This document shows positions 17,830 through 28,720 of a stretch of 64,000 nucleotides of DNA, in pieces. Position 1 is the first letter of the stretch; every line of letters starts with the position of its first letter. The stretch is from assembly GCF_000699505.1 (NCBI RefSeq), contig NZ_CP007490.1, positions 682,001 to 746,000 of the forward strand, in the 5' to 3' direction. Both the position numbers and the translations under genes were made by a program. The notes beneath the pieces were generated by a model that was not told the origin of the DNA, searched no databases, and worked only from the letters and a program-made list of their open reading frames with translations. Source of the DNA: Rhodoluna lacicola. Lineage in GTDB: Bacteria; Actinomycetota; Actinomycetes; Actinomycetales; Microbacteriaceae.

Positions 17830-18957
17830 ATGATGCTACCTTCGGTTCCACGTTCCCTCGGGAGGCTATCCGATGTGTTCATCTCTGCATTGGGGAGCAT
17901 CACGGGCAAACACAACCGCCTTGGTCTGCCTAAAGTTCAGAGTGCGTGCGTGGTGGTTGTTGATGGACTTGGCTCAGCAAATCTTAGGTATCGAGCCGGC
18001 CACGCCCCATTTCTGGCAAACCAGCTAAACACCGATGGCTCAATCATGTGCGGCTTTCCCTCGACTACGGTTGCGAGCTTGGCTAGTTTTTCCACAGGCG
18101 TTAGTGCTGGCGAACACGGCTTAGTCGGTTATCAGATTTACGACGTAAAAAGTAAGCGCAATCTGAACCTACTCAGCGGGATATCCGGCATTACCGAAGC
18201 CATGGTCCTTCAGCCAAAAACCACAGTCTCAGAGCTAGCCGCCGAGGCAGGAGTTGATTGCTACTTCGTTGGCCCTCCGGAGTACGAGGGCTCCGGTTTT
18301 ACCGGCGCCACCATGCGCCAAACAAAATATATATCGGCACGCACCATTGATGATCGCGTTTCTGCGGCAAAAAAACTAATGGCCCAAAAAGGTAAATCTT
18401 TGATATACCTGTACGTTCCCGAGCTTGATCAGCGTGCACATTCATTTGGGTCGAAATCGGGCCAATGGGTTGAAAAACTAGAAGATTTAGACCTAGGGAT
18501 TCGCCAACTCGTCACGAACCTACCAAGTCAGTGCGGTGTTTTGGTCACTGCTGATCACGGAGTGGTGGACGTAGCCCGGGAAAGACATGTGTACCTTGAC
18601 GAGTTAGAACTGCCTGGCCTAGCCTCGGTTGGCGGTGATCCGCGAGTACTGTTTCTGTATTTTGATCAAGTTGTTGCAACTTCTACGTTAGATAAACTGC
18701 GCAACTATCTTGGAAAGCGAGCAATTGTTGCAGACCGAAATGAGATTGTTGCTGCGGGTTGGTATGGAAAAACAACTTCTGATGCATTAGAACGGATGCC
18801 AGAAATATTTTTACTAGCAGTGGGAGAGACCGCTCTTTATCACCGGCACTATGCAAAGCCACAGAGCCTAAATATGGTGGGTCAGCATGGCTCAATTAGT
18901 GACGACGAACTGTTTGTTCCGCTACTTCGCCTAGGCGGATATAAGAAAAATCTTTAG
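17830..18957 (+). CDS. Alkaline-phosphatase-fold nucleotide pyrophosphatase/phosphodiesterase
   Basis: Two-metal hydrolase of the type I phosphodiesterase/NPP group. Metal and nucleophile motifs in order: VVVVDGLGSAN (Asp), FPSTTVASLA (Thr nucleophile), VPELDQRAHSFG (Asp, His) and VTADHGVVDV (Asp-His). Substrate unknown. An upstream in-frame ATG at 17725 lies inside parC and is rejected; the start at 17830 has a CAGAAT hexamer at leaderless spacing (ATG at 17833 is also possible). No signal peptide is visible. Its stop overlaps sepH by four bases. The gene sits at the conserved parE/parC-sepH locus. Confidence 0.85.
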   Translation: MMLPSVPRSLGRLSDVFISALGSITGKHNRLGLPKVQSACVVVVDGLGSANLRYRAGHAPFLANQLNTDGSIMCGFPSTTVASLASFSTGVSAGEHGLVGYQIYDVKSKRNLNLLSGISGITEAMVLQPKTTVSELAAEAGVDCYFVGPPEYEGSGFTGATMRQTKYISARTIDDRVSAAKKLMAQKGKSLIYLYVPELDQRAHSFGSKSGQWVEKLEDLDLGIRQLVTNLPSQCGVLVTADHGVVDVARERHVYLDELELPGLASVGGDPRVLFLYFDQVVATSTLDKLRNYLGKRAIVADRNEIVAAGWYGKTTSDALERMPEIFLLAVGETALYHRHYAKPQSLNMVGQHGSISDDELFVPLLRLGGYKKNL

Positions 18958-20045
18958 TCGTCGGCTTTTGTGCCAAAAACTATTTCGTCCCAACTGGGCA
19001 TGGTTGCGCGGCCCTTTTTCTGAGGTGGCGGGTTCACAACATTGCCATCTTCTATAACTTCTGATTTATCTTCAGTTGTTATGTCAACGTCATCGATTAC
19101 TGGTGTTGGTTCAATGTCAATAACCCGAATCTTTTCGGTGTTGGGATGATTTTCAAGGTCCAAATTCCCGCTTTTTGGTTCTTCACGCTCTGTGCGTTTT
19201 CTACGAAGCGCCTCTAAAAGATCGGCTGTAGCGCTTAGCGGTTCAGGTGTTGTCGGTGGCGTCATTGAGGTTGGCGGCGATACCTCCGATGGTTCCGCCT
19301 GTACCGGCTTGAGAAAAGCGGCCGGAGTTGACGGGGCCGGACGATCCTGCTCAGGCTCTATCGCTGTGGGCGTCTCGAATTCTGAGCCACGCCCGATTGG
19401 AATCACATCATCCATAACTACCGTGGCGTTTGACTCACTTGCATAAGATTGCTCCACGGTGCGCAGCTTGGGAATTATCGAATTGTTTATTGTTTCTTGA
19501 CTGGACAATGTCACCGCGGTTTCACTCTCTGGCGAAAGAGTTAACCGTCTTGGGTCAAAAGTCCAAGTGGCGGAGCCTTCGGCCCCATTCAGTGAGTAAT
19601 TGGCGATAACATGCCAACTATTCGGCTCAATCTTTTTTGCGACCCAATTGATGGCGGTTGCTCCGCTTGTTATTAGGCGTCCGTTTATGATTTCGCCAAA
19701 TTCAACCTGTGTCGAGTCGTTGTATCGATCACCGGCAATCGTCAATCGAACGCTCAGTGCTGAGGAGACGATGTGTTCTAGCTCGGCAATGACCGGTGCA
19801 GCAAATTTCTCAACGTAATCAAAATCTGCTCCAGATCGTTGCATGAGATCTTCGATTGTGGCGCCATTGCGAATTTCTTCTTGGATCTCTCTTGGGGTAA
19901 TAGTTATCGAATCCAACTGAGGGAGCTTGTCGCGCTTTATTGAAGAGCGAACGGCATCGTCCACCAGCAATCTAAATTTCTGGCCATCTTGTGCCTCGAG
20001 CACGAGAAAATCACCGTCTGTCTCAAACAGTCGAATGTCATCCAT
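18954..20045 (-). CDS. sepH: Septation protein SepH (DUF3071)
   Basis: Actinobacterial cell-division factor that in Streptomyces and mycobacteria binds FtsZ. The conserved N-terminal DUF3071 part (residues ~1-190) includes the helix-turn-helix-like ITPREIQEEIRNGATIEDL. The C-terminal ~170 residues are Pro/Glu/Thr-rich and probably disordered, ending with a short conserved MPSWDEIVFGT motif. 363 residues. Shine-Dalgarno GGAGG is upstream of the ATG. No other division gene is adjacent. Confidence 0.9.
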   Translation of the reverse strand: MDDIRLFETDGDFLVLEAQDGQKFRLLVDDAVRSSIKRDKLPQLDSITITPREIQEEIRNGATIEDLMQRSGADFDYVEKFAAPVIAELEHIVSSALSVRLTIAGDRYNDSTQVEFGEIINGRLITSGATAINWVAKKIEPNSWHVIANYSLNGAEGSATWTFDPRRLTLSPESETAVTLSSQETINNSIIPKLRTVEQSYASESNATVVMDDVIPIGRGSEFETPTAIEPEQDRPAPSTPAAFLKPVQAEPSEVSPPTSMTPPTTPEPLSATADLLEALRRKRTEREEPKSGNLDLENHPNTEKIRVIDIEPTPVIDDVDITTEDKSEVIEDGNVVNPPPQKKGRATMPSWDEIVFGTKADD

Positions 20046-20143
20046 TTAGTAATGCCTCCTACGTTTGAAAGTTTGCCATCCAGAGCGAACAAAACGGCTC
20101 TATTCCCGTGGTGTGCCGTGTCGGGATTTCTAGCATTTCTGCG

Positions 20144-20149
20144 TATACT
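20144..20149 (+). promoter_or_regulatory. Possible -10 element of the DUF4193 gene
   Basis: TATACT in the 218-base gap between sepH and the DUF4193 gene, with a nearby upstream TG; no good -35. It would give a leader of about 105 bases. I see nothing else firm in this gap. Confidence 0.3.
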
Positions 20150-20263
20150 CGGCGTTGCTGGTTTGCTATTGCAGGTTTCTTGTTGCAAACTATGCACATT
20201 CGGGCCTGATTAGGTTCGATTCAAAACAAGCAAAGAAGCTAACAGGAAACGAGAGGAAGCCGA

Positions 20264-20551
20264 GTGGCAACCGACTACGACGCACCGAGAAAGAACGACG
20301 ACGATACTGAGTCGATCGAGGCTATTAAGGAGCGCATCCCAGACAAACTCTCCGGAGTTGTCGATGTTGATGAGGAACATGGCGAGGGTTTCGCTATTCC
20401 TGACGTGGTTTCCGAGGACCTTGATGTTCTTGTTCTACCGCCACAGGACGATGAATTTACCTGTTCTGAGTGCTTCATTGTGAAGCACCACTCACTCCTG
20501 GCCGCCAAAAAGGGCAAGTACGGCAAGGTTTGTATTGAGTGTGAGGGCTAG
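20264..20551 (+). CDS. DUF4193 small zinc-ribbon protein
   Basis: 95-residue actinobacterial protein that starts MATDYDAPRK and is acidic through its first two thirds. The C-terminal ~25 residues carry FTCSECFIVKHH and VCIECEG, a four-cysteine zinc ribbon. Function unknown; the family accompanies sepH and dut in many actinobacteria. GTG start with GAGAGGA upstream at normal spacing. Its stop overlaps the convergent DUF3093 gene by four bases. Confidence 0.9.
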   Translation: MATDYDAPRKNDDDTESIEAIKERIPDKLSGVVDVDEEHGEGFAIPDVVSEDLDVLVLPPQDDEFTCSECFIVKHHSLLAAKKGKYGKVCIECEG

Positions 20552-21030
20552 ACCCTAGCTTTTGCGACGGCGGACTTGGCCTGCTCAACCGCTCTAATTA
20601 CTTTGTCCGGGCTCCTACTGGAAAACACCCAGTATGGAGTGGGGTCATTTTTATCGGTAATGTCCATCTTTAGAAGACCCTTGACTGAGTTTTGCAGGGC
20701 CAAGTAAGCATTCGCGTCCAAATTAGGAATGCGGGCTGCCAGCCTTGGGCCTTTAGGGGCTATTTCAATTGCTCCAACCAGGCCAACTGGAATCCTTGCC
20801 TTTCCGACAGCGATTTCCCCGTTTCCGATACGAATAACTGGAGCATTGAAGAACATAAACAAAACCGCTACCAGGGTAATGATGGAGCCGGATGCAATGC
20901 CTGCAAAAGAATTAATTGGCGCGAAGGCTAGCCAAAAAGTGGGGAAAATCAGTAGTAGCGGAAGAAAGGCACTCCAACCTGGCAGTACCCGTTCCCGGTA
21001 ATTGACATCCCGATTTGACGATTTGTCCAT
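20548..21030 (-). CDS. DUF3093 membrane protein
   Basis: 160 residues. The YRERVLPGW motif (about residues 11-19) opens two adjacent transmembrane segments (~20-65), followed by a small cytoplasmic beta-rich domain containing APKGPRLAARIP and PYWVFSSRSP. This fits the actinobacterial DUF3093 family; function unknown. Divergent from dut with 22 bases between start codons and overlapping -10 elements. Confidence 0.85.
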   Translation of the reverse strand: MDKSSNRDVNYRERVLPGWSAFLPLLLIFPTFWLAFAPINSFAGIASGSIITLVAVLFMFFNAPVIRIGNGEIAVGKARIPVGLVGAIEIAPKGPRLAARIPNLDANAYLALQNSVKGLLKMDITDKNDPTPYWVFSSRSPDKVIRAVEQAKSAVAKARV

Positions 21031-21036
21031 GGTCTT

Positions 21037-21042
21037 AGATTA
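21037..21042 (-). promoter_or_regulatory. -10 element of the DUF3093 gene (leaderless type)
   Basis: TAATCT on the minus strand, six bases before the ATG at 21030. It shares two base pairs with the dut -10. Confidence 0.6.
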
Positions 21043-21046
21043 CGCT
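21041..21046 (+). promoter_or_regulatory. -10 element of dut (leaderless type)
   Basis: TACGCT followed by CTTACC and the GTG at 21053. It decides the dut start. Confidence 0.6.
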
Positions 21047-21052
21047 CTTACC

Positions 21053-21490
21053 GTGAATAAGAATCTTCCCGTCCTGATCGTTGCCGAGGATGGCTTCGTA
21101 CCAACTTACGCCCAACCTGGAGACGCTGGAGCGGACCTTAGGTCTAGAGTCGCCGCCGTGGTGCCGGCTCATGGCCGAGCACTAGTTCCCACTGGAGTTT
21201 CGATTGCCTTGCCGAATGGTTATGTTGGTCTGGTGCATCCGCGATCGGGCTTAGCCCACAAGCACGGCATCACTGTTCTGAACACTCCAGGCACGATTGA
21301 TGCTGGTTATCGCGGGGAAATAGCTGTAAATCTCTTCAATAGCACCGATGTGGATTTTGCTGTTGAAATTGGAGATCGAATTGCTCAACTAGTGATTCAG
21401 CAGATCGAGCATGCTCAATTCATCACGGTTGAACGCTTGCCAGAGAGCGATCGCGGCGAAGGTGGCCACGGGTCAACTGGAAAGAAGTAA
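21053..21490 (+). CDS. dut: dUTP diphosphatase
   Basis: Trimeric dUTPase hydrolysing dUTP to dUMP. All five motifs are present, including PGDAGADLRS, HPRSGLAHKHGI, NTPGTIDAGYRGEI and the C-terminal RGEGGHGSTGK. With the GTG start the protein is 145 residues, the usual size. A TTG-initiated longer reading from 21002 would overlap the divergent gene and is rejected. The stop overlaps the next start (TAATG). Confidence 0.95.
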   Translation: MNKNLPVLIVAEDGFVPTYAQPGDAGADLRSRVAAVVPAHGRALVPTGVSIALPNGYVGLVHPRSGLAHKHGITVLNTPGTIDAGYRGEIAVNLFNSTDVDFAVEIGDRIAQLVIQQIEHAQFITVERLPESDRGEGGHGSTGKK

Positions 21491-22092
21491 TGACTGACTC
21501 ATATGCATCAGATAAGTCCGCTCCCGCTGATCGGGCAACCGCGGGGCCGCTGGATCTATCAGAAATCCAAGGTGTCAGGCCCTACGTTGATTTCGGCTCA
21601 ATGCGGATTCCATCCAGAGACAATGTTCAGATGAGACTAGAGGTTGAGGAAGCCACTCAGCGAATCGTGGCAATCAGCATGGACTACCAAGGTTCATCGC
21701 TGCAGCTTCAGGCATTTGCAGCTCCAAAAAATGAGGGTATCTGGCATGAGATTCGATCTCAAATGAAGCAGAGCATCGTAAATCAGGGCGGTGAGACAGA
21801 AGAGCGGGTCGGTTCTTTCGGTCCGGAACTTATTGCAAAAATTCCACTGGTTGATGAATCTGGCAACAAAACAGGTCATCGATTGGCCCGGTTCATCGGT
21901 GTCGACGGACCTAAATGGTTTTTACGCGGGGTAGTCGGCGGGGCCGCATTGAACGACGCCCGAGCAGCGGCCGACATTGACGACCTGTTCAGATCTGTTG
22001 TTGTGGTCAGAGAAGATGTTCCACTTCCTCCGAAAGATTTACTTCCACTCACTATTCCGGGCGGCACCGTCGCTCCACCGCGGTCCATATAA
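21490..22092 (+). CDS. DUF3710 protein
   Basis: 200-residue soluble protein of the actinobacterial DUF3710 family. Recognisable stretches are PYVDFGSMRIP, VRFIGVDGP-like FIGVDGPKWFLRGV and ADIDDLFRSVVVVR. The N-terminal ~25 residues are likely disordered. It lies in the conserved dut-DUF3710-DUF3159 row and is probably cotranscribed (one-base overlap with dut). Function unknown. Confidence 0.87.
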   Translation: MTDSYASDKSAPADRATAGPLDLSEIQGVRPYVDFGSMRIPSRDNVQMRLEVEEATQRIVAISMDYQGSSLQLQAFAAPKNEGIWHEIRSQMKQSIVNQGGETEERVGSFGPELIAKIPLVDESGNKTGHRLARFIGVDGPKWFLRGVVGGAALNDARAAADIDDLFRSVVVVREDVPLPPKDLLPLTIPGGTVAPPRSI

Positions 22093-22094
22093 CT

Positions 22095-22760
22095 ATGGTC
22101 GACAACGGTTCATCGGCCGCAAGGAGACTTGGGCTCAACAATGAAGACGGCCAACTGAGCATCAATCGAAAATCAGTGCTGGCCGCCGTCGGAGGCTGGC
22201 TGGGAATCGTTGAGTCGATTCTTCCGGTGATGCTATTTGTAGTGATCTTGGCAATTAGCAAGCAAACTCTGATTGCCGTGATTGCTGCGGCTTCGGTCAG
22301 TGCAGTTTTTCTTCTACTTCAAATAATCAGAAGAAAACCGGTGACCCAAGCGATTGCTGGAGCGGTTGGCATAGCAATCTCGGCCTTTTTACCCTTGCGA
22401 GATGGCGGGCAGGCGGCGGACTATTTTCTTCAGGGGTTCTTTACTAACGGTATTTACCTATCGGTGCTTCTGATTTCAGTGCTAGTCCGTTGGCCAATTA
22501 TCGGGGTGCTGGTAGGACTGTTAGTTGGGGATTCCAAGTCCTGGCGAGCCGATAAAACCAAGTTACGCAGATTCCAGGTTGCTACAGGGGTTTGGGTTGC
22601 CTTATTTGCCAGTCGTCTCATAGTTCAGGTACCCCTCTATTTTGCCAACCAGACCGAATTGCTAGGAATTTTTAGAATCGTTATGGGAGTGCCACTTTAC
22701 GCGATCTGCATTTGGTTGACCTGGCTGTTGGTGCGCGGTTCAATAAATCAGCGTGGGTAG
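22095..22760 (+). CDS. DUF3159 integral membrane protein
   Basis: 221 residues with about six hydrophobic segments from residue ~35 on. It matches the actinobacterial DUF3159 family in position and in stretches such as GIVESILPVMLFVV, PVTQAIAGAVGIAISA and RFQVATGVWVALFASRLIVQ. Function unknown. It starts two bases after the DUF3710 stop, so it is translationally coupled. Confidence 0.85.
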   Translation: MVDNGSSAARRLGLNNEDGQLSINRKSVLAAVGGWLGIVESILPVMLFVVILAISKQTLIAVIAAASVSAVFLLLQIIRRKPVTQAIAGAVGIAISAFLPLRDGGQAADYFLQGFFTNGIYLSVLLISVLVRWPIIGVLVGLLVGDSKSWRADKTKLRRFQVATGVWVALFASRLIVQVPLYFANQTELLGIFRIVMGVPLYAICIWLTWLLVRGSINQRG

Positions 22761-22805
22761 TGGTATTTTGGAACAGTTAACACAGAAAGCTAAGGGTCGA
22801 CAAGG

Positions 22806-25484
22806 ATGTCTAAAGTAAACAGTTTCGGATCTGCAGATCTTCTAAAGGTGGGTTCGAAAGAGTATCGAATTTTTAGATTGAATTCGGTCGACGCAAAAAC
22901 ACTTCCTTACAGTTTGAAGATTCTGCTTGAGAATCTTTTGCGAACTGAAGACGGCGCAAACATTACCGCCGATCACATAAACGCTTTGGTTAATTGGGAT
23001 CCACAGGCGGAACCAGATGTCGAGATTCAGTTCACGCCGGCTCGAGTAATCATGCAGGACTTCACCGGTGTGCCTTGTGTTGTAGACCTGGCCACCATGC
23101 GCGAAGCCGTTGCAGAGTTAGGTGGCGACCCTAAGCGAATTAATCCACTTGCTCCAGCCGAGTTGGTTATCGACCACTCAGTTCAGATTGACGTGGCCGG
23201 TTCAGCCGATGCCTTCGAGCGCAACGTTGAGTTTGAATACAAGCGAAACGGTGAGCGATACCAGTTCCTTCGCTGGGGACAGACTGCCTTTGACGACTTC
23301 AAGGTTGTCCCACCTGGTACTGGAATTGTGCATCAGGTAAACATCGAGTATCTAGCCAGAACCGTTATGGCTCGTGAAGTGGCCGGCGAACTTCAGGCTT
23401 ATCCAGACAGTTGCGTCGGCACCGACTCGCACACCACCATGGTTAATGGCTTGGGTGTGCTTGGTTGGGGAGTTGGTGGAATTGAAGCCGAGGCGGCAAT
23501 GCTTGGCCAGCCTGTTTCAATGCTGATCCCTAAGGTTGTTGGCTTCAAGTTAACCGGTCAGATTTCAACCGGAGTGACTGCCACCGATGTGGTTCTGACC
23601 ATCACTGAAATGCTGAGAAAGCACGGTGTTGTTGGAAAGTTCGTTGAGTTCTATGGTGCGGGTGTTACGTCTGTTCCGCTAGCTAACCGTGCAACCATCG
23701 GAAACATGAGCCCCGAGTTCGGTTCAACCGCTGCCATGTTCCCAATCGACGAAGTCACGCTCGACTACCTGCGAGTAACTGGTCGTGCTCAAGAGCAGAT
23801 CGATCTAGTTGAAACTTATGCCAAGGAGCAGGGTCTCTGGCATGATCCAAGCATTGAACCTCGTTTCAGCGAGTACCTAGAGCTCGACCTTGCCACAGTG
23901 GTACCTTCAATCGCCGGGCCTAAGCGTCCGCAGGACCGCATCGTTTTGAGCAAGGCAAAGGAATCCTTTGAGGCTGTTTTACCAAGCTACTCAGAGCAGC
24001 TATCAAAGCCAACGGCAGTCAAGGGAAAAGAGTTCGCGCTCGATAATGGTCACGTGGCTATTGCCTCGATAACATCCTGCACTAACACCTCAAACCCTTC
24101 AGTCATGTTGGCCGCCGGTTTGGTAGCGCGCAAGGCAGTCGCCAAGGGCCTCAAGGCCAAACCATGGGTGAAGACTTCGCTTGCACCTGGCTCAAAAGTT
24201 GTGACCGAGTACTACAACAAGGCTGGCCTTACCAAGGATCTAGACGCTCTGGGATTCAACCTTGTGGGCTACGGTTGCGCAACCTGCATCGGTAATTCTG
24301 GTCCACTCTCTGATGAAATTTCACAGGCCATCAATGACAACGACCTTGCTGTCACCGCCGTGCTTTCGGGCAATCGCAACTTCGAGGGCCGCATTAGCCC
24401 AGACGTGAAGATGAACTATCTTGCCTCACCGCCGTTGGTGATCGCCTACGCCCTTGCCGGAACAATGGACTTTGATTTTGACAAGGATTCATTGGGCGAG
24501 GGTGTTGACGGAAACCCGGTATATCTAAAAGATATTTGGCCTTCCGCTGAGGAAGTGCAGAAGACTATCGATGAGTCGATAAATTCTGAAATGTTCAAGA
24601 CTCAGTACGCCGGAGTGTTCGAGGGAGATGACCGTTGGAAGTCACTGCCAACACCAAAGGGCGCTGTCTTTGAATGGGATCCAAAATCCACCTATGTTCG
24701 AAAGCCGCCTTACTTTGAGGGAATGAAGAAAACCCCTGATGCCGTGAAAGACATTACTGGTGCGCGAGTACTGGCGAAACTAGGGGATTCCGTAACAACA
24801 GACCACATTAGCCCTGCCGGATCTATCAAGGTTGATTCACCAGCGGGTCAATATCTAACCCAGCACGGTATTTCACGAGTTGACTTCAACAGCTACGGTT
24901 CGCGCCGTGGCAACCATGAAGTCATGATCCGCGGAACATTTGCCAACATTCGTCTGCGCAATCAGCTACTCAATGGCGTTGAGGGCGGTTACACCAGAGA
25001 TTTCACGACTCCAGATGGTGCTCAGTCGTTTATCTATGACGCCTCGAGCAATTACCAGGCTCGTAACATCCCATTGGTGATTCTTGGCGGCAAAGAGTAC
25101 GGATCAGGTTCATCACGTGACTGGGCTGCAAAGGGTACAAGTTTGCTTGGTGTGCGCGCGGTAATCACCGAAAGCTTTGAGCGCATCCACCGCAGCAACC
25201 TAATTGGCATGGGTGTTCTTCCACTTCAGTTCCCGTCAGGTGAGACCGCTGATTCGCTTGGTCTTGACGGAACAGAGGAGTTTGAAATTACTGGCATTGA
25301 AGAACTTAATAGGGGAGTAACCCCTAAGACGGTTCACGTCGTCGCCAAGCCATCTGCTCATTCTGCAGCAGGCAAGCCTGTGATCGAGTTTGATGCGGTG
25401 GTTCGTATCGATACCCCGGGCGAAGCTGATTACTACCGAAACGGGGGCATTCTCCAATACGTACTAAGAAGTCTCGTAGCGTAA
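22806..25484 (+). CDS. acnA: Aconitate hydratase A
   Basis: TCA-cycle enzyme isomerising citrate and isocitrate via a [4Fe-4S] cluster. The cluster cysteines are in [11 protein letters not shown] and [11 protein letters not shown]; other signatures are [14 protein letters not shown] and [16 protein letters not shown] in the swivel domain. 892 residues, the normal AcnA length. AAGGG precedes the ATG by nine bases. Follows DUF3159 by 45 bases; a hairpin ends the gene. Confidence 0.97.
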   Translation: MSKVNSFGSADLLKVGSKEYRIFRLNSVDAKTLPYSLKILLENLLRTEDGANITADHINALVNWDPQAEPDVEIQFTPARVIMQDFTGVPCVVDLATMREAVAELGGDPKRINPLAPAELVIDHSVQIDVAGSADAFERNVEFEYKRNGERYQFLRWGQTAFDDFKVVPPGTGIVHQVNIEYLARTVMAREVAGELQAYPDSCVGTDSHTTMVNGLGVLGWGVGGIEAEAAMLGQPVSMLIPKVVGFKLTGQISTGVTATDVVLTITEMLRKHGVVGKFVEFYGAGVTSVPLANRATIGNMSPEFGSTAAMFPIDEVTLDYLRVTGRAQEQIDLVETYAKEQGLWHDPSIEPRFSEYLELDLATVVPSIAGPKRPQDRIVLSKAKESFEAVLPSYSEQLSKPTAVKGKEFALDNGHVAIASITSCTNTSNPSVMLAAGLVARKAVAKGLKAKPWVKTSLAPGSKVVTEYYNKAGLTKDLDALGFNLVGYGCATCIGNSGPLSDEISQAINDNDLAVTAVLSGNRNFEGRISPDVKMNYLASPPLVIAYALAGTMDFDFDKDSLGEGVDGNPVYLKDIWPSAEEVQKTIDESINSEMFKTQYAGVFEGDDRWKSLPTPKGAVFEWDPKSTYVRKPPYFEGMKKTPDAVKDITGARVLAKLGDSVTTDHISPAGSIKVDSPAGQYLTQHGISRVDFNSYGSRRGNHEVMIRGTFANIRLRNQLLNGVEGGYTRDFTTPDGAQSFIYDASSNYQARNIPLVILGGKEYGSGSSRDWAAKGTSLLGVRAVITESFERIHRSNLIGMGVLPLQFPSGETADSLGLDGTEEFEITGIEELNRGVTPKTVHVVAKPSAHSAAGKPVIEFDAVVRIDTPGEADYYRNGGILQYVLRSLVA

Positions 25485-25488
25485 AAGG

Positions 25489-25508
25489 AATAGCCCCGGT
25501 GGGCTATT
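25489..25508 (+). terminator. Hairpin between acnA and dxs
   Basis: AATAGCCC-cggt-GGGCTATT, perfect eight-base stem, four bases after the acnA stop. There is no T-tract, so it may attenuate or stabilise rather than fully terminate; the dxs ribosome site follows directly. Confidence 0.45.
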
Positions 25509-25521
25509 AGTTGAGGAGTTT

Positions 25522-27462
25522 ATGAGCGTACTAGAGAGAATCAACGGTCCACGTGACCTCGATTCGTTGAGCGCAGCGGAGCTTTCTCAACTCTGTCGAG
25601 AGATTCGTGCATACCTAATTTCTTCAGTAGCCAAGACTGGAGGGCACCTTGGGCCCAATCTTGGAGTAGTCGAAACTACAGTCGCAATTCATAGGGTCTT
25701 TGATTCGCCCAAAGATTCTGTTGTGTTTGACACAGGCCATCAGTCTTACGTTCACAAGATGCTAACTGGCCGCAGAGATTTAAGCTCACTGCGTCAAAAA
25801 GATGGGTTGGCTGGATACCCCCAGCGATCGGAATCAGAACACGATATCGTCGAAAGTTCACATGCGTCATCCTCGCTTTCATGGGCGGACGGAATTGCCA
25901 AGGCCTACAAACTCACAGGCCAGGACGATCGCTACGTTGTTGCCGTGGTTGGCGACGGTGCGCTGACCGGCGGAATGGCTTGGGAGGCACTCAACAATAT
26001 TTCAGACGATAACGATAGAAAACTCGTAATCGTTGTAAACGACAACGGACGCAGCTACGCGCCAACGATCGGTGGCTTAGCACGCTATTTGAATGATGTT
26101 CGCACCGATAAAAACTATCGCCGCCTCTATAAACTCAGCAAAAAACTTTTTTACAAGTTTGGTCTAGTCGGCAGGCTCGTATACTCCGCAGCTCGAGGAG
26201 CCGGCAAGGGCTTGCTTTCGACGTTTGCTCCTCAGGGCATGTTTCCAAATCTTGATATTAAGTACATCGGTCCGGTTGATGGCCATGACCTTGCGGCAAT
26301 GGAGCAGGCGCTTCGCCAGGCAAAGAAGTACGGTTCGCCGGTAATTGTTCATGCAATAACCCAAAAGGGTAAAGGTTTTGATCCGGCTACTCTTCATGAA
26401 GACGACCAATTTCACGCCGTGGGCAAGATTGATCCAAGTACCGGAGAGTCGCTTGAAGATTCAAGCGCAGAAACATGGACCGGCGCATTTGGCGATGAGA
26501 TTTTGAAAATTGCCGAAAAGCGTAAAGACATTATTGGAATCACAGGTGCCATGCTGATTCCAGTTGGTCTTGATAAGTTCGCCAAGAAATATCCCGAGCG
26601 AGTGTTTGACGTCGGAATCGCCGAACAACATGCTGTCACTTCAGCTGCCGGCATGGCATTTGGTGGCCTACACCCCGTAGTTGCAGTTTATGCAACCTTC
26701 ATGAACCGCGCCTTCGATCAGGTTCTTATGGATGTGGCTTTGCATAAGGCTGGTGTGACCTTTGTGTTGGACAGAGCAGGTGTCACCGGTCCAGATGGGG
26801 CGAGTCATCACGGAATGTGGGATCTATCTGTATTGCAAGTGGTGCCCGGAATTAGGATTGCCGCGCCTAGAGATGCCGACACTCTCCGTGAGGAGCTCAA
26901 TGAGGCGGTGGCGGTATCTGACGCGCCAACGGTGCTGCGATTTTCCAAAGGCACCGTGGGTCAGAGTATTCGTGCAATCAAGCGAACTGACGATGGAGTA
27001 GATGTACTTCTTCAGTCCGCAAGTAAAGATGTGCTCCTGGTGTGTGTAGGTGCTATGGCATCGGTAGGTCTTCAAGTTGCGGAATTACTCGCGGCACAGG
27101 GTATCGGTGCCACCGTTATTGATCCTCGTTGGGTTGTTCCGGTTGCAAAATCAGTTGTGCAGATGGCATCGGAACATAGGCTTGTGGTCACTATTGAAGA
27201 TGGCATCAAGGTTGGCGGCATCGGCACGCGCGTGCGTCAAGACATGCGAGCAGCTCAAGTAGATACGGCACTAAATGAGGTTGGTCTTCCCGATGAATTC
27301 CTAGAGCACGCATCTAGAGCTCAAATCATGGAGCGTGTTGGTCTGACAGCCCAAGCAATCGCGCGTGATATTGTCGCGCAAGTCGTTGGATCTAGGGTTC
27401 CGCATGCGCGCCCCATAGCTGACTCAGCTCAGGTTATTCGTTCGGAGAAGACTCAGAAGTAG
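25522..27462 (+). CDS. dxs: 1-deoxy-D-xylulose-5-phosphate synthase
   Basis: Thiamine-diphosphate enzyme joining pyruvate and glyceraldehyde-3-phosphate, first step of the MEP isoprenoid pathway. Seen: [14 protein letters not shown] near residue 38, the thiamine-diphosphate motif [16 protein letters not shown], the transketolase central region [17 protein letters not shown] and [15 protein letters not shown]. 646 residues. Shine-Dalgarno GAGGAG is upstream. The last 29 bases overlap the convergent rnd gene. Confidence 0.97.
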   Translation: MSVLERINGPRDLDSLSAAELSQLCREIRAYLISSVAKTGGHLGPNLGVVETTVAIHRVFDSPKDSVVFDTGHQSYVHKMLTGRRDLSSLRQKDGLAGYPQRSESEHDIVESSHASSSLSWADGIAKAYKLTGQDDRYVVAVVGDGALTGGMAWEALNNISDDNDRKLVIVVNDNGRSYAPTIGGLARYLNDVRTDKNYRRLYKLSKKLFYKFGLVGRLVYSAARGAGKGLLSTFAPQGMFPNLDIKYIGPVDGHDLAAMEQALRQAKKYGSPVIVHAITQKGKGFDPATLHEDDQFHAVGKIDPSTGESLEDSSAETWTGAFGDEILKIAEKRKDIIGITGAMLIPVGLDKFAKKYPERVFDVGIAEQHAVTSAAGMAFGGLHPVVAVYATFMNRAFDQVLMDVALHKAGVTFVLDRAGVTGPDGASHHGMWDLSVLQVVPGIRIAAPRDADTLREELNEAVAVSDAPTVLRFSKGTVGQSIRAIKRTDDGVDVLLQSASKDVLLVCVGAMASVGLQVAELLAAQGIGATVIDPRWVVPVAKSVVQMASEHRLVVTIEDGIKVGGIGTRVRQDMRAAQVDTALNEVGLPDEFLEHASRAQIMERVGLTAQAIARDIVAQVVGSRVPHARPIADSAQVIRSEKTQK

Positions 27463-28720
27463 CTTGTTGGCCTGACGAGGGCAGATTCGATTCGGCAGGA
27501 CTAATCGAATTCAGGGCTGTAGCTAACGATTCAGCTGTGCACCCTATTTGCCATTCACGAGCACCCATTGTCTTGAGGGCCTTAGAAACTGTTTCAGGTG
27601 TGATGAGTTCCGGCGGCTCCCAGCAGAGCTGGCGCACCAAATCAGGGGTAAGCAAATTCTCAACTGGAAGTAATAACTCCTCACTAATTTTCACCAGGGC
27701 TGCCCGTGCATTTTTAAGTCGAGCGTCTGCCTCTGGATACCGATTAGGCCAAATTCGATGGTTTGGAATTCCAACCTGTGGCAACCTAGTCGGCGGCACG
27801 TCTCTAGTATTCAGGCCCTCATTCAATGCCGCCCACCAGGTGTCTAGATATGTTCTGCTAGCTCTGCCCGTAAAAGTTTTAGAGGCAGCAAGCTCAGGTT
27901 TTGATTTCAATGGATTTGCAGCAAGTCCGACAATTGACGCATCAGGAATCAGTCGACCCGGTGAAACATCTAACCGCTCTGCCAAAGCTTCACGAGCTGA
28001 CCAGAGTTCTCTTGCTATTGCCAGTGAACGAGCATCCTTAATTTCATGCATGCCACTCATTCCGCGCCATTTATCTGGTTTGGGCTCCTTCGGCTGCATT
28101 TTCGCAACGTGGGCAAATTCTTGCTCGGCCCATTCGAGTTTGTTTTGCGAAATAAGTAAATCCGCGACGCCATTTCGCAATTCGATGAGAACGTCAACGT
28201 CTAGGGCGGCATAGTTGAGCCATTCCGGATTTAGTGGGCGGGTGCTCCAGTCAACAGCCGAGTGTTCCTTTGCCAATCTAAGTTTTAGAAAGTGCTCTGT
28301 CACGGCCCCTAGGCCCACGCGGGCTAATCCTGCAAGCCTAGAGCCCAGTTCGGTATCAAAGATTCTTGTTGGCACGATGCCCAGTTCCCGAAGGCACGGT
28401 AAGTCTTGGGATGCAGCGTGCAGAATCCACTCATCTGTTTTGAGCAGTCGAGCAAGTTTTGAAATAGATTCTGTCGATGTCGTCTGAATCTCTATGGGGT
28501 CTATGAGAAAAATTGGTGTGCCGGCGCGGTGTACCTGGATCAAATAGGCCCGTTGACTGTATTTGAAGCCCGATGCACGTTCGGCATCCAGCGCGAATGG
28601 TCCGGTTGCCGAAGAAAGAATCGAAATAGCCGCCTCTAGATCTTCGGCGGTGTTTACAAGTCGTACGTCTTCAACCCTAGGTTTGGCTAGAAGAGGATGT
28701 TCGACAATCTCATCGGTCAT
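27434..28720 (-). CDS. rnd: Ribonuclease D
   Basis: 3'-5' exoribonuclease of the DEDD family. N-terminal exonuclease motifs: [10 protein letters not shown] (Asp-x-Glu), [10 protein letters not shown] and [11 protein letters not shown]. An HRDC domain follows (~residues 215-290), then a C-terminal helical extension. The start is the ATG at 28720, overlapping the stop of the DUF3000 gene (ATGA), giving 428 residues; a longer frame from 28795 lies inside DUF3000. The DUF3000-rnd pair is conserved in actinobacteria. Confidence 0.92.
   Translation of the reverse strand: MTDEIVEHPLLAKPRVEDVRLVNTAEDLEAAISILSSATGPFALDAERASGFKYSQRAYLIQVHRAGTPIFLIDPIEIQTTSTESISKLARLLKTDEWILHAASQDLPCLRELGIVPTRIFDTELGSRLAGLARVGLGAVTEHFLKLRLAKEHSAVDWSTRPLNPEWLNYAALDVDVLIELRNGVADLLISQNKLEWAEQEFAHVAKMQPKEPKPDKWRGMSGMHEIKDARSLAIARELWSAREALAERLDVSPGRLIPDASIVGLAANPLKSKPELAASKTFTGRASRTYLDTWWAALNEGLNTRDVPPTRLPQVGIPNHRIWPNRYPEADARLKNARAALVKISEELLLPVENLLTPDLVRQLCWEPPELITPETVSKALKTMGAREWQIGCTAESLATALNSISPAESNLPSSGQQATSESSPNE

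Noticed and set aside
25489-25508. Thiamine riboswitch before dxs
   Set aside because: Only a single eight-base hairpin is present in a 37-base gap, far too short for a TPP element.
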